A stretch of DNA of 64,000 nt from Progne subis subis (Eukaryota > Chordata > Aves > Passeriformes > Hirundinidae), in contig JAKJHU010000388.1 of the NCBI GenBank assembly GCA_022316685.1, positions 1 through 64,000 of the forward strand, written 5' to 3'. The translations under genes were made by a program, and so were the position numbers. The notes under the pieces were generated by a model that had not been told where the DNA came from, ran no database searches, and worked only from the letters and a program-made list of their open reading frames with translations. Positions 53,271 through 63,949 of this stretch are shown in pieces; position 1 is the stretch's first letter; every line of letters starts with the position of its first letter.

Positions 53271-56166
53271 CTAGATGCACTCAAGCATCTCAACGTCCTT
53301 CCTAAACTGAGGGGCCCAGAACTGGACACAATACTCAAGGTGTGGCCTGACCAGTGCTGAGTACAGGGGAAGAATGACCTCCCTGCTCCTGCTGGCCACA
53401 CCATTCCTGATACAGGCCAGGATGCCATTGGCCCTCTTGGCCACCTGGGCACACTGCTGGCTCATGTTCAGCCAGCTGCTGACCAGTACCCCTAGGTCCC
53501 TTTCCTCCTGGGCACTGTCCAGCCACACCATCCCCAGCCTATAATGCTGCAGGGGGTTATTGTGGCCAAAGTGCAGGACTCGGCACTTGGACTTATTAAA
53601 CTCCATCTTGTTAGACTCTGCCCATCCATCCAACTGTTCCAGGTCTCTCTGCAGAGATATCCTACCTTCCAACAGATCGACACACGCTCCCAGCTTAGTG
53701 TCATCTGCAAATTTACTAATGAAAGATTCAATACCCACATCCATGCCATCAATAAAAATATTGAACAGAACTGGCCCCAGCACAGACCCCTGAGGGATGC
53801 CACTGGTGACTGGCCGCCAGCTAGATGCAGCACCGTTCACCACCACTCTCTGGGCCCGGCCATCCAGCCAGTTCCTAACCCAGCAAAGAGTGCTCCTGTC
53901 CAAGCCATGGGCTGCCAGCTTATCCAGGAGTGTGCTGTGGGAGACAGTGTCAAAAGCCTTGCTGAAGTCCAAATAGACAACATCCACAGCCCTTCCTGCA
54001 TCCACCAGGTGGGTCACCTGGTCATAAAAGGAGATCAGGTTGGTCAAACATGACCTACCTCTCCTAAACCCGTGCTGGCTGGGCCTGAGACCCTGGCCAT
54101 CCTGCAAATTCTGTGTGATGACACTCAGTATAAACTGTTCCATTATCTTGCCAGGTACTGAGGTCAGGCTGACTGGTCTATAATTACCAGGATCCTCCTT
54201 TGCACCCTTTTTGTGAATGGGTGTCACATTGGCCAGCTTCCAGTCATCTGGAACCTCACCAGTGAGCCAGGACTGTTGGTAAATGATGGAGAGTGGCTTT
54301 GCAAGCTCATCTGCCAGCTCCCTCTTCACCCTGGGATGGATCCCATTTGGGCCCATAGATTTATGAGTATCCAAGCATCTCAGCAGTTCTCTGACTGCCT
54401 CCTCTTGGATAATGGGGGGACCATTCTGTTCCCTGACACCACCAACCAACCCAAGAGAACAGTTGTCTTGAAGGCAAGTTGTCTTCCCACTGAAAACTGA
54501 GGCAAAGAAGGCATTAAGCACTTTTGCCTTCTCATCTGCAGTTACTATGTTCCCTCCCTCATCCAATAGAGAACAAAGGTTGGCCTTACCTTTCCTTTTA
54601 CCATTAATATATTTGTAGAAATATTTTTTATTATTCTTTACAGATGTTGCCATTTTAAGTTCAAACTGAGCTCTGGCCTCCCTAATTTTTTTCCTACATG
54701 CTCTAGCAGCCCCCTTAAATACTTCCTGGGAGACCTGACCCTCCTTCCAAAAATGATACATCCTCTTTTTACTCCTAAGTTCCTCCAAAACCTCCTTGCC
54801 CATCCTGGCTGGACGTTTACCTCGTCGACTCATCTTTTGGCACACAGGGACAGTCTGTTCCTGTGCCCTCAAAATCTCTTTTGAAGCATGACCAGCTTTC
54901 CTGAACTCCTTTGTTTTTAAGGGCTGCTTCCCAAGGAACTGTCTGAATAAGCTTCCTAAATAGGCCAAAGTCTGCCCTCCGGAAGTCCAATGTAAGAGTC
55001 TTATTGGTGTTCCTCCTGATTTCACCAAATATTGCGAACTCTATAATTTCATGATCACTATGCCCCAAGCAGCCTCTAGCCACCACATCTCCCACCAGCC
55101 CATCTCTATTTGCAAACAACAGATCTAACATAGTCCTTCCCCTCGTGGGCTCACCCACCAGCTGCAACAAAAGGTTGTCGTCCATGCACTAAAAATTTCC
55201 TGGACTGCCTCTTTTCTGCTATATTAAGTTCCCAGCAGATGTCTGGCAGGTTGAATTCACCTATAAGAACAAGGGTTGATGATCCTGAAACATTCTCCAT
55301 CTGCTTATAGAATAAGTTGTCCACTTCTTCTTCCTGGTTGGGTGGACGATTACAGACTCCCAGTAGGATGTCAGCCTTGTTGGCTTTCCCCTTAATTCTT
55401 ACCCATAGGCATTATCCATCTTCATTAGTTTCAATACCTATGACGTCAAAAGCCTTCTTAATATAAAGGGCCACCCCTCCACCTCTTCTCCCTTTCCTGT
55501 CTCTTCTGAGGAGCTTGTAGCCATCCAGTGCAGTGCTCCAGCTATGTGACTCATCCCACCACGTGTTACAGTGTGTTAATTTGGTTTATATTGTGTTTCA
55601 TTTTTATATTGGGTTTGTAATATTTTCCCCTGTTCCACTTAGAAACTGTATCACGTGGTTTGTCCCTGCTCAGCAGTGCCCATCCTCCCACACTGGAATG
55701 TAACCCAACTCTGTTCCACTCCCACCTTATCCCTGATTGGGTAGTGGCTTGTCTCTGCCTCTAGGCCCTTCCCCCCTGGGTAAAAGCCCTGGGAGGGGGC
55801 GGGGCGGTCTCTTTCACCTGGGAACGGGGACAAGGAAGGAGCTAGCTACTGGCTCCGGACTTGCCAAGGGGCTGGAACACAAATAAAGCCTTGATTTTCC
55901 CTCGGAAAGAGCAGACTCTCTTTCTTTTTGCCATCGACGGTTGTCTGGGTCTCTCAAAAGAACTCCCACAACCATGTTTCTGTGATGGCAACTACATCAT
56001 AGCATTGCTGTTGCACCATGGCCTCCAGCTCTTCCTGTTTGTTACCCATGCTGCGTGCATTGGTACACATGCACTTCAGCTGGGCTACTGATTTCACCCC
56101 TGACTCAGGCTTACCACCTTTGGGCCTGCTTCCAGGCAGCCCAGCTGCATCCCCTTCCCCCTTCAA
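53271..56166 (-). pseudogene. CR1 ORF2: endonuclease and reverse transcriptase, split by LTR-H1
   Basis: The N-terminal endonuclease begins near 56100 (CTNARSMGNKQEELEAM, then ITETW). It is cut by LTR-H1 at 55564-55970 and continues through 55185-54817 ([13 protein letters not shown]). The RT is open from 55028 to 53271 over 585 codons, with [30 protein letters not shown] and the catalytic FADDTK near 53690. In LINE retrotransposition the endonuclease nicks target DNA and RT copies the RNA in place. The RT segment looks intact; the endonuclease is broken by the LTR and several stops. Confidence 0.88.
55564..55970 (+). mobile_element. LTR-H1, solo class II LTR in the CR1 endonuclease
   Basis: 407 bp, TGTTACAGTGTG to ACTCCCACA, plus orientation. 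Flanks ACCACG (55558-55563) and ACCATG (55971-55976) are a 6-bp duplication with one C/T difference at a CpG. AATAAAGCC lies at about 55882. Confidence 0.88.
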
Positions 56167-56421
56167 ACCTAGTTTAAAGCCCTCTCAATGAGGTCTGCCA
56201 GTTCATGAGCTAAGAACCTTCTACCCTTAACAGAGAGATGTATCCCATCTGATTCCAGCAGAGCAGGTGCCATAAAAGTTGCCCCATGATCAAAGAATCC
56301 GCAATTTTGTTGATGTCACCAACCCTTAAGCCACTTGTTAATGATGTGAGTTCTCCTATTTCTTTCATCATTTTTCTCAGCCACAAAAAGGACTGAGCAG
56401 AACACTACCTGGGCCCCTGTC

Positions 56422-56954
56422 TGTGGCTTGTCTCCCTCATGGAGCCTCGGCTCTGTTTTTGCTCCAGCTAGCTCGCGAGACAAACCAGTTGGAAGGATTT
56501 TACCTCAGGGTCCCAAAACCCAGGAGTGGCCGAGAACCTTTCCCTTAGCAGAGAGAGTGAGTCCCCGTCAATGGCAAAAGAAGGTCTACACTTGATCCGG
56601 GGAGAAATCAGGGCTTTATTCAGTCTTTCTTCTGTGTCCTGCCCCAGCCTGGGTCAGGAGCCCCTTCCCACTCCTCGAGCCAAGAGGCTTTGGCCATATG
56701 TCACTTCAGCTCATATCCAGGGAAGGGGCTAAAGGTGGGGGCAAGCCACTACCCAATCAGGGATAAGGTGGGAGTAGAACAGGGTTGGATTACATTCCAG
56801 GAAGGGAACAATGTGGGAGATGGGCTGGGGGAAGAGCAGGGACAAACTTCGGGATAGTACATTTTCCAGGGGAACAAGGGGATACAGAAGAAACCATTAC
56901 AAAACCCAGTATAAAAATGAAATACAATATGAAACCAAATAATACACAGCAACA
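56422..56954 (-). mobile_element. LTR-H2 in CR1 ORF1
   Basis: 533 bp; on the minus strand TGTTGCTGTGTATT to CAAGCCACA. Flanks CCTGTC (56416-56421) and CCTGTG (56955-56960) match at 5 of 6 positions. It is the same family as LTR-H1 but longer at the U5 end. Confidence 0.82.
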
Positions 56955-57100
56955 CCTGTGTTATCAACCACTTAACCCAGTGTCCTAAAGTCTCTTTTAA
57001 TTGTCTTGACATTCCTCTTTTAGATCTCATCACTGCCAGCCTGGAGTATGAGCAGTGGGTAAGCATCAGAGGGCTGAATCAGCCCAGGCAGTCTCTCTGA

Positions 57101-57621
57101 TGTGTCTCTCTGGGAGCCCCTGCTCCATTTTTGCCTTGGCTAGCTTGAGAGAGAAACCACAGCCAGAAGGATTTTTTCCCTCAGGGTCTTAAAGATTCCA
57201 GAGGCTGCAAACCTTTTCCTTTAGAGAGAGCAGGTCCCCATCGATGGCAAAAGGAAAGAGTCTGCCCTTGGTCCAGGGGGGAATCACAGCTTTATTCAGT
57301 CTGTGGTCCTGCTCCCACAGGGTCAGGAGCCCAGTCCAGTCCCCGTCCCAAGAGCTCGAGAGAGCGATCCATGTGCTCTCCTTGCTTTTATCCGGGGAGA
57401 AGGGGCTAGAGGCAGGGACAAGCCACTGCCCAATCAGGGATAAGGTGGGAGTGGAATAGGGTTGGGTTACATTTCAGTGTGGGAGAATGGGAGGGGAGAA
57501 GGAGCAGGGACAAATCTCGTGATGTTACATTTTCCATGGGATCAGGGTGGTACAGAAGAAACCACTACAAAACCCAATATAAAATGAAATACAATATAAA
57601 CCCAAATAATGCACAACAACA
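57101..57621 (-). mobile_element. LTR-H3 in CR1 ORF1
   Basis: 521 bp; on the minus strand TGTTGTTGTGC to GAGAGACACA. Flanks CTCTGA (57095-57100) and CTCTCA (57622-57627) match at 5 of 6 positions. It lies only about 150 bp of CR1 sequence from LTR-H2. Confidence 0.82.
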
Positions 57622-58440
57622 CTCTCAGCGATATTTCGTACCCAGGCCCCAGGAAGGCAGCAGACTTCCCTGTGGGATGGGTCTAGGTGACATATGGCGC
57701 CTTCTGTTCCTCTCAGAAGGGAGTCACCTATTATGATTACCCTTCTTTTCTTCTTGATGTTAGAGGTGGAGATCCGTCTTACAGATGAATCATAATTGGG
57801 AGGCTCACTGGTCAGATAATTTCCCTCTAAATCATCTAAATCATCTGTCTGGCTCTCTAGATCCAGGGCCTCATACCTATTCTGAAGTGGCACCTGGCTA
57901 GGGGAGGGGGGTCGGGAGGAGTTTTTATTATTACCTTCCCTACCAGTTGCCCTTCTATTGCCTGGGAGTGGGAGGCATATGAGTCCTCTGAATCTTGATG
58001 GGCTTCCCTTAAAAATGGAAGGGCTGAATTCCAGCAGTCTATTTCCCTTTCACTTTCCCTGATACTTCTTAATCTTTCAACTTCCTCCCTAAGTTTGGCC
58101 ACCAGTGAAAGGAGGTCGTTCACCTGTTCACACCTCAGGCACGCCTCCTCCACAACACCCCCTGAAACAACTGATAAGCTCAAACACTCCAGGCAGGAAT
58201 GGGTCTGTACAGACGCATCCTTTTTGGAGGGCTCCACTTGGTCACATATACTTGTACCAACCACAGTTTTTGACCATGTTGAAACCATTACTAACAGAAA
58301 CCCCAAGACCAACCAGCCAGCAGAAACACCTCAAACAACACACAGCACACCTTACTAGCAAGAGAACTTGCAACCCTGCCTGCTTGCCCTGCCTGTGCAA
58401 ACTGCCTGCTAAAAGGTTCTTGTTCAAACCTTCTTAATGT

Positions 58441-58693
58441 TTTCCTTCTCAGGTTTCTTGCAAAGGGCTCCTGTGGGAGCCCTGCTCCTCTCAGTCCTTC
58501 ATTTCATAATCCTCGACCCTGGTCTCAAATACGACATGGTAGATCTTGCTGATTCCCCAGTTAAAATGAGTGGAATAATTTGGATTATTTTAACAATAAT
58601 TTTAACACAGTTTAAATCTGCCCAATTGATTGTTCTCTCATGTAGCCCCTATCAGGTGTTTCCTGAGAGGGAAGAAAAAAAAGCATCACTTTT
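58441..58693. other. Unassigned sequence between CR1 and ERV-C copy 2
   Basis: May include the extreme 5' end of CR1. No LTR end, gene or RNA recognised. It ends in an A-rich stretch next to LTR-C. Confidence 0.35.
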
Positions 58694-59062
58694 TGTCACC
58701 GAGACACACAAAGCAGTCACACGCAGACAAGAGATTTCTGCAAGGCAGAGGTCCTTCCGATCCAGCTCCCAGCTGAGAGAGCGGAGAGAAGAGAGCCCCT
58801 TTGTTTATTTTTACTTTTTATACATTTGTGGGTCTAGCAGAAGATTGGCTTTTTGGGGTTTCCACCCCTCAGCCTCAGTGGCCAGACCAACAGTCAGTTA
58901 CAATTGTTTTCAGGTTAGAAATATGCAAACAAAGGATTTGTTTATGTTACATCTGTGGGAAAGGTAGAAAACTGCTCTAATATTCTACAGTAACTAAAAG
59001 ATCTGACTTCATTTATGAAAATCAAAAGGCAAATAAAAAAACTCAGAAAAAGCAGGGTAACA
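58694..59062 (-). mobile_element. LTR-C, 3' LTR of ERV-C copy 2
   Basis: On the minus strand TGTTACCCTGC to CTCGGTGACA, 369 bp, following a purine tract (AAAAGGGTGAGA, minus). The minus strand has TGTATAAAAAG near 58815. It is homologous to the LTRs at 2561-2950 and 31463-31822. Confidence 0.85.
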
Positions 59063-59142
59063 TCTCACCCTTTTAACTTTAAAAAGAAAACAAAAACAGA
59101 AAAAGAAAAATGAACAAATTTACAAAGGGAATATATACAAAT

Positions 59143-61888
59143 TCAATCACTGTCTGTGGAGGAATCATCAGAGTGATCACTCGAGGATTCATCCACTTGG
59201 TGGTTTTCAAGTTGATCACAGCTTCCACCTTGCCTGTCGGCTGAATTCTGCCTCTGTGGTCGCAGGTCAGGACAGACACACTTTGAAGGTAGCCAGCGTG
59301 TCCCAGTGTCTGTGGACACACACGCATACCCTCACCCCATAGCGATTAGGTCATAGGGTCCTTCCCATTGCTTGGTGACTAAATTTCAGACCCATACCTT
59401 CGCTCGAGGCTGTTGCACACCGTCCGAAGCCTGCAACGAGAGATGATGGTTCAAAATGACAGGATTATTTGAGTTCTGCGGCACCGTAAGGTGATTGATG
59501 GTGTACAAAACCTTTGCCAACCGACTGTGTGGGGTTTCACCCTGCATTCCCCGTTTCTGCTTCTGAAGAACACGTTTGAGTGTACCATGATTGCGTTCTA
59601 CAATCGCCTGTCCCGTCGGAGAATGAGGGATGCCAAAGTTATGTGCCACACCCCATGACTGTAGGAACTGCCGTACCTGCTGCGAGGCATAAGCAGGACC
59701 ATTATGGGTCTTCACAGCAGAAGGTATGCCAAGAACAGCAAAGGCCTGCCTCCAGTGGGCAATGACATCACGGGCTTTCTCTCCTGTGTGAGCAGAAGCC
59801 CACATCGCAGAGGAGAACGTGTCCACTGTGACATGCACATATTTGAGCCGGCCAAATTCAGCGACCTGGGTGACATCGGTCTGCCAAAGCTCCAAGGCTT
59901 TAAGGCCTCTGGGGTTAACCCCTGCCGGCAATGGCGCACCAAGGGCGTGACAGTCATCACACAACTCGACAATTTCACGAGCCTCAGTGGCCATCAGTTG
60001 AAATTGCTTCTGCAGCGTATGCGCATTTTGGTGGAAAAACCCATGCGATGCCTTGGCCTGCGCGAGCACGTCAGGCTGAGGGGCTACCCACTCTGGGTTA
60101 GCCAACTTGTCAGCCCTTGCGTTACCTTCCACAACAAATCCTGGCAAGTTAGTATGACTCCGTACATGCAGAACATAATATGCATGAACTCTGGCCTGAA
60201 TTGCACACCACAGGGTCTTCAGTAAATTAAACAAGGCAGGGTTACTGACCTCCTTCAACATTGAACAACCCAATCGCTGTGCGATGTCAGCAACATAGGC
60301 GGAGTCTGTGATCAAATTGAAAGGTTCCTGGGAAAATTTCTCAAATGCCATGACAGCAGCCTTTAGTTCAACCAGTTGGGCTGACCCATCCTCATGGCCT
60401 TCCAAAACCTGACACTCAGATCCATCCTGCCAGGTAACAATGGCTTTTCCTGTTTTGCCCAAACCGTCAGTGAAGACGGTGGGACCTTGCACTGGCTCTT
60501 GGCTATTTTTGGGTCGTAGAGAAAATTGAGTATTTTTGGCCACTTGCAATAGCTTGTGGCTAGGCAGATGATAAGTGATCTGCCCTGAAAAGCCCTCGAG
60601 AGCACTTTGCAGCGAAACATTGTTCGCATAGCTCCAATCAAATTCCTCCCTCTGAACCGGGAGTATGATCTTTGAGGGATCTGCACCCATCAATTGCAAA
60701 CAGCATTGCCGGCACTTGATTATCAAGCATGCAATCAATTCAAACAGTGCTGTCGCTGTCTTATGTGGCTGATGAGGCAGGAAGACCCATTCCAAGACTT
60801 GCAGAGGATCAGTCCAATCATCATTCCATTGGCCGATGATACCTGTAGGATGGAAATCAGGAGTGGTAATGAACACAGTGACATCAATGGAAGGTTCAAT
60901 GCGGTACACCTGGCGAGCCGAAACAGCTTGCTGAACCTCCTCCAGCACTTTTCGTGCCTCAGGGGTCAATTCACAAGGTGACTTTAAATCAGTGTCCCCT
61001 TTCAACAATTCAAAGAAGGGAGACAGTTGTGCTGTGGTCAGTCCCAAGTAAGGACGTAACCAAGTGATAACACCTACCAGCTTCTGAGCATCATTCAGTG
61101 TCTTCACCGATTGCACAAATTGCACCTCCTGGTGACGGATTGTCCGTTCCAGAATTTTGACCCCCAAATATTTCCAGGGAGGTTGTTGTTGTACCTTTTC
61201 TGGAGCCACCTGCAGTCCATGTGAATGCAGAGCATTCAACAACTGAGGCTGTATCCTCAGCAGCTCATCCTGGGTGGGCGCAGCCACCAAAATGTCGTCC
61301 ATATAATGATAGACGTGAGCTTCAGGAAACTGCTTGTGAACTCCAGACAAGGCACGGGCTACATACCATTGGCACAACATTGGCGAATTCCGCATTCCTT
61401 GAGGCAGAACTCTCGATTGATACCGCTGTGCAGGCTCTGCATCATTTATTGTTGTTACCGTGAAGGCAAATTTTGGTCTGTCATCGGGATGCAGAGGGAT
61501 TGTAAAAAAAACAATCCTTCAGATCCACAATGAGGACCGGCCAGTCTGTGGGAAGCATGGTAGGCAATGGCATACCAGCCTGCAATGTCCCCATGCCTTC
61601 CATCACGGCATTGATCTTTCGGAGGTCTTGTAGCAACCTCCATTTCCCAGACTTCTTTCTGATACAAAAGACAGGAGTGTTCCAGGGACTGGTAGATGGT
61701 TCCAAATGCCCCTGATCCAACTGCTCCTGTACGAGTTCACGAAGGGCGATTAGCTTGTCATGAGGGAGGGGCCACTGGTTCTCCCAGATGGGTCTGTCCA
61801 CCAGCCACCGTAAAGGAGGTGTGGGACACTCTGCGCCCTTCATCACAGTGGCCCCAATCAAAAATCCGTTCCCAATCGCACCCCCCAC
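59143..61888 (-). pseudogene. pol: pol of ERV-C copy 2
   Basis: RT N-terminus at 61888-61481 ([28 protein letters not shown]). A run of eight A near 61504 causes a frameshift relative to copy 1. RT resumes at 61395 with HYMDDILVAAP, then RNase H (FTDGLG, TDSAYVAD), the integrase zinc region (HGFFHQN to CDDC) and the core: TDVTQV, KTHNGPAY with His for the second catalytic Asp, and IVERNH. A TGA at 59386-59388 precedes the last C-terminal segment, which ends in the acidic serine tail (stop at 59143-59145). A single open frame of 669 codons covers most of RT to integrase. Confidence 0.87.
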
Positions 61889-62514
61889 GCGGCCAAAACA
61901 TCCCTCCCCCAGAGGTTCTGAGGAATCTCAGTAACATGGGGCCAAATTATGGCTGTCTGTCCCTCCGGGTTCGTGATGGCCATGGGATTCTGGCTCACAT
62001 AGCATTGCTTCATTCCTCCTAAGCCCGAGATCGATGTCTTTGCCAGGGTCAAAGGCCACTGCGGGGGCCAAGCAGCCAGGGAGAGAATGCTCACGTCAGC
62101 CCCCGTATCTAGGAGGCCACGAAGGTGAATCTCGGATGGCGTGGCACCAACCATGGACACGGTACACAGCGTCTCAGGACGATCTTTGGTCAGGACAGCA
62201 GTCCAGTGCACCTGAGGTGGCCCTGTAGAGCCAAAGCCACCGTCTCCTCGCGACCGGTCCTCGGTTCTGGAAACAGAAGACTTAAAAGGAACAAGTTGAG
62301 CAATCCATGTGCCTTTTGGGATAGTCAGAGGGGGGGTGGGTGTGGAGACCATTGCGTGAATCTGTCCCGAAAAATCCGCATCAATCAGTCCCAGGTGCAC
62401 TATGATACCCTGAATGGTGGCACTGGACCTCCCCATCAAGAAAGCACTCATGCCATCACCCAAGGGACCAAAAGCATCCAGAGGAACCTTGTGTATTTTT
62501 TCCGAATCAATCAC
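61858..62514 (-). CDS. pro: dUTPase-protease (pro) of ERV-C copy 2 (open)
   Basis: A 218-codon open frame on the minus strand. A dUTPase-like domain (residues about 10-75: [40 protein letters not shown]) precedes the aspartic protease (active site [11 protein letters not shown] about residue 136, flap GLGGM, and [12 protein letters not shown] near the end). It terminates at GGATTTT-TGA, the pro-pol slippage site. The fused order is betaretrovirus-like. A true dUTPase has further motifs that would lie upstream of the first Met; the product would come from gag by slippage, so the start is not a normal initiation codon. Confidence 0.82.
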   Translation of the reverse strand: MIDSEKIHKVPLDAFGPLGDGMSAFLMGRSSATIQGIIVHLGLIDADFSGQIHAMVSTPTPPLTIPKGTWIAQLVPFKSSVSRTEDRSRGDGGFGSTGPPQVHWTAVLTKDRPETLCTVSMVGATPSEIHLRGLLDTGADVSILSLAAWPPQWPLTLAKTSISGLGGMKQCYVSQNPMAITNPEGQTAIIWPHVTEIPQNLWGRDVLAAWGVRLGTDF

Positions 62515-62543
62515 GACAGACTCGGCTGTGCAGACATCAACAC

Positions 62544-63949
62544 CTACTGAACCGCGGGTGCTGGCTGCAAGCCTGCTGAGCAGATCTCCATTGGTTGGGG
62601 CTGAGGCAGAGACATTTGTGTCGGCACACGTCTCGCCTTCGCGCTCTGCGTCGTGTTTCCCGAACTGCCCAACGGCTGACCATTCACATGCACTGTCACC
62701 TTACACGCATTTGCAGCGTGATTCGGCCTTCCACATCGTGCACAATAAAACAAGATAGCCGTAGACTTCTGTGCCTTTCTGCCCTGTTTCTTCCTGGTCC
62801 GAGCACCCCACTGCTGCTGTTGCATCCCCTGGGGAACGACCCAAGCAGGCTGCACAGCAGCAGCCACAGCCAGTTGCACGGCCGCAGGCATGGCCGGCTG
62901 GACAGCTGTAGTCACCGTCAGTTGGACGATCGTAGCCACAGCTGGCTGCACAGCTGTAGGCACGGCAACCACCTGTTGGCTGGAAGGGGATACCTTTGCA
63001 CAGGCCCCAACCATGTCCGACATGGATGGTTCCCTGGGAAGCGCTTCAATTATCCTCTTGCAAACTGCATTGCAGTTGCCCTGAGCAAGAGACTGAATCA
63101 TGAGCTTCCTTGTTGCAGGATCACTCACCTGCTTCTCCACAGCAGCCGTCAGCCGTCCTGCAAAGCGCAGGAAGGGCTCATCAACTCCCTGGACAATCGT
63201 TGCATAGGGCTGCTGTGGAGTAGCCAGCTGTAAGGTCTGAACCAGGGCTGCCATGCCTGTTGGCACTGCTCCTGGACCAAGGGCTCATAACCAGCCTGCC
63301 CTTCGGCCCTGGTATAATTGCCTGTTCCCATTAGCATATCAATATTAACCATACACCTAGGATCACCCTGACCCAGTGTCCTATTCCGTTCCACCGCTCT
63401 GACTGCCAGCTGAGTCTATTTATTCTCAAAGAAGTCATATTTAGCCGGTGGGAAAAGGGCTCGAGCCAAGCTCCGAATGTCAAAGGGTGTCAAAAGACTG
63501 GCATTAAAATAACGGAGAACCTGCATTACCTCAGCTGAGCCCAGACCATACTTCCTGACTGCATCACGTAGTTCTGTCAAAGCCTGCCAAGCCAAGGGTT
63601 GACAGGTGTTATGAGTAGCACCCTGAAGGACAGGAAAGGCCTGAAGACCCTCAGATGAAGCAGCAGCACCTGCCTTATCCTGCCCTGTAGACCCCACAGG
63701 GTCAGATGCAGGCACTCGACTGGGGACTGTCTGAACCTCAGGCACTGCAGGTCCCGCACCAGCACTCAATCCTTCAACCTTAGCCTTTACTTCGTCCCAG
63801 AACTGCCCGCGGTCTCTCGGCCTTACGGTCACCTGACAAGGGGGGAGCATCCAAGCTGTTGATGAAGAGCCAACAGCGCGGGAACTTTTGCTCCTGTCAA
63901 AGACCGGCCGCATTCCAGCCGTGTCCCCGTTCGCACTGAACTTAAACAC
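62544..63949 (-). pseudogene. gag: gag of ERV-C copy 2
   Basis: The N-terminal part in the window (63949-63419) encodes a matrix/linker and capsid start (FFENK). It is cut by a TAG at 63416-63418, and a frameshift lies near 63270-63300. The capsid end (63266-62990) has the major-homology-like FLRFAGRLTAAVEKQ. An alanine/valine/proline/glutamine repeat (about 62850-63000) and one zinc knuckle CARCGRPNHAANAC follow. Gag ends at a TAG (62544-62546). Two lesions break the polyprotein. Confidence 0.8.
62850..62990 (-). repeat. In-frame Gag repeat of ERV-C (AVQPA-type units)
   Basis: About five units of 8-10 codons with consensus near AVQPAVAA(T), also present in part in copy 1 (6730-6824). The units are imperfect, and the count differs between copies as far as copy 1 extends. 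Confidence 0.65.

Larger units (their letters stand above)
56175..58312 (-). pseudogene. CR1 ORF1 with GDSL-type esterase domain, split by LTR-H2 and LTR-H3
   Basis: The N-terminus (58312-57900) has a cysteine-containing segment (CLRCEQVNDLLSLVA) and a heptad-like helix (LREEVERLRSI). The esterase domain begins with IIIGDSLLRG (GDSL serine, near 57735). It is interrupted by LTR-H3 and LTR-H2, and ends near 56200 with DGIHLSVKGRR, which holds the Asp-x-x-His of this hydrolase family. In CR1-clade elements ORF1 is a chaperone-like RNA-binding/esterase protein. Several stops and frameshifts lie between the pieces, so it is not functional. Confidence 0.8.
50878..58440 (-). mobile_element. Near full-length CR1 LINE, cut by five LTR insertions
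   Basis: The minus strand carries a CR1 non-LTR retrotransposon from about 58440 (5') to 50878 (3'). Excluding insertions it is about 4.15 kb, close to full length. ORF1 (esterase) and ORF2 (endonuclease-RT) are both recognisable. Inserted LTRs, from the CR1 5' end: LTR-H3, LTR-H2, LTR-H1, LTR-E (containing LTR-A) and LTR-F. All have near-identical 6-bp duplications of CR1 sequence. The 5' boundary is approximate; the 3' end shows the typical AGAATCACAGAATG (plus strand). Confidence 0.88.

Noticed and set aside
53544..54053. 169-codon plus-strand frame across CR1
   Set aside because: Antisense shadow of the CR1 reverse transcriptase.
62595..63233. 212-codon plus-strand frame opposite ERV-C gag
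   Set aside because: It is the complement of the Gag repeat and knuckle. The repeat composition keeps the other strand open; no independent domain or start context.
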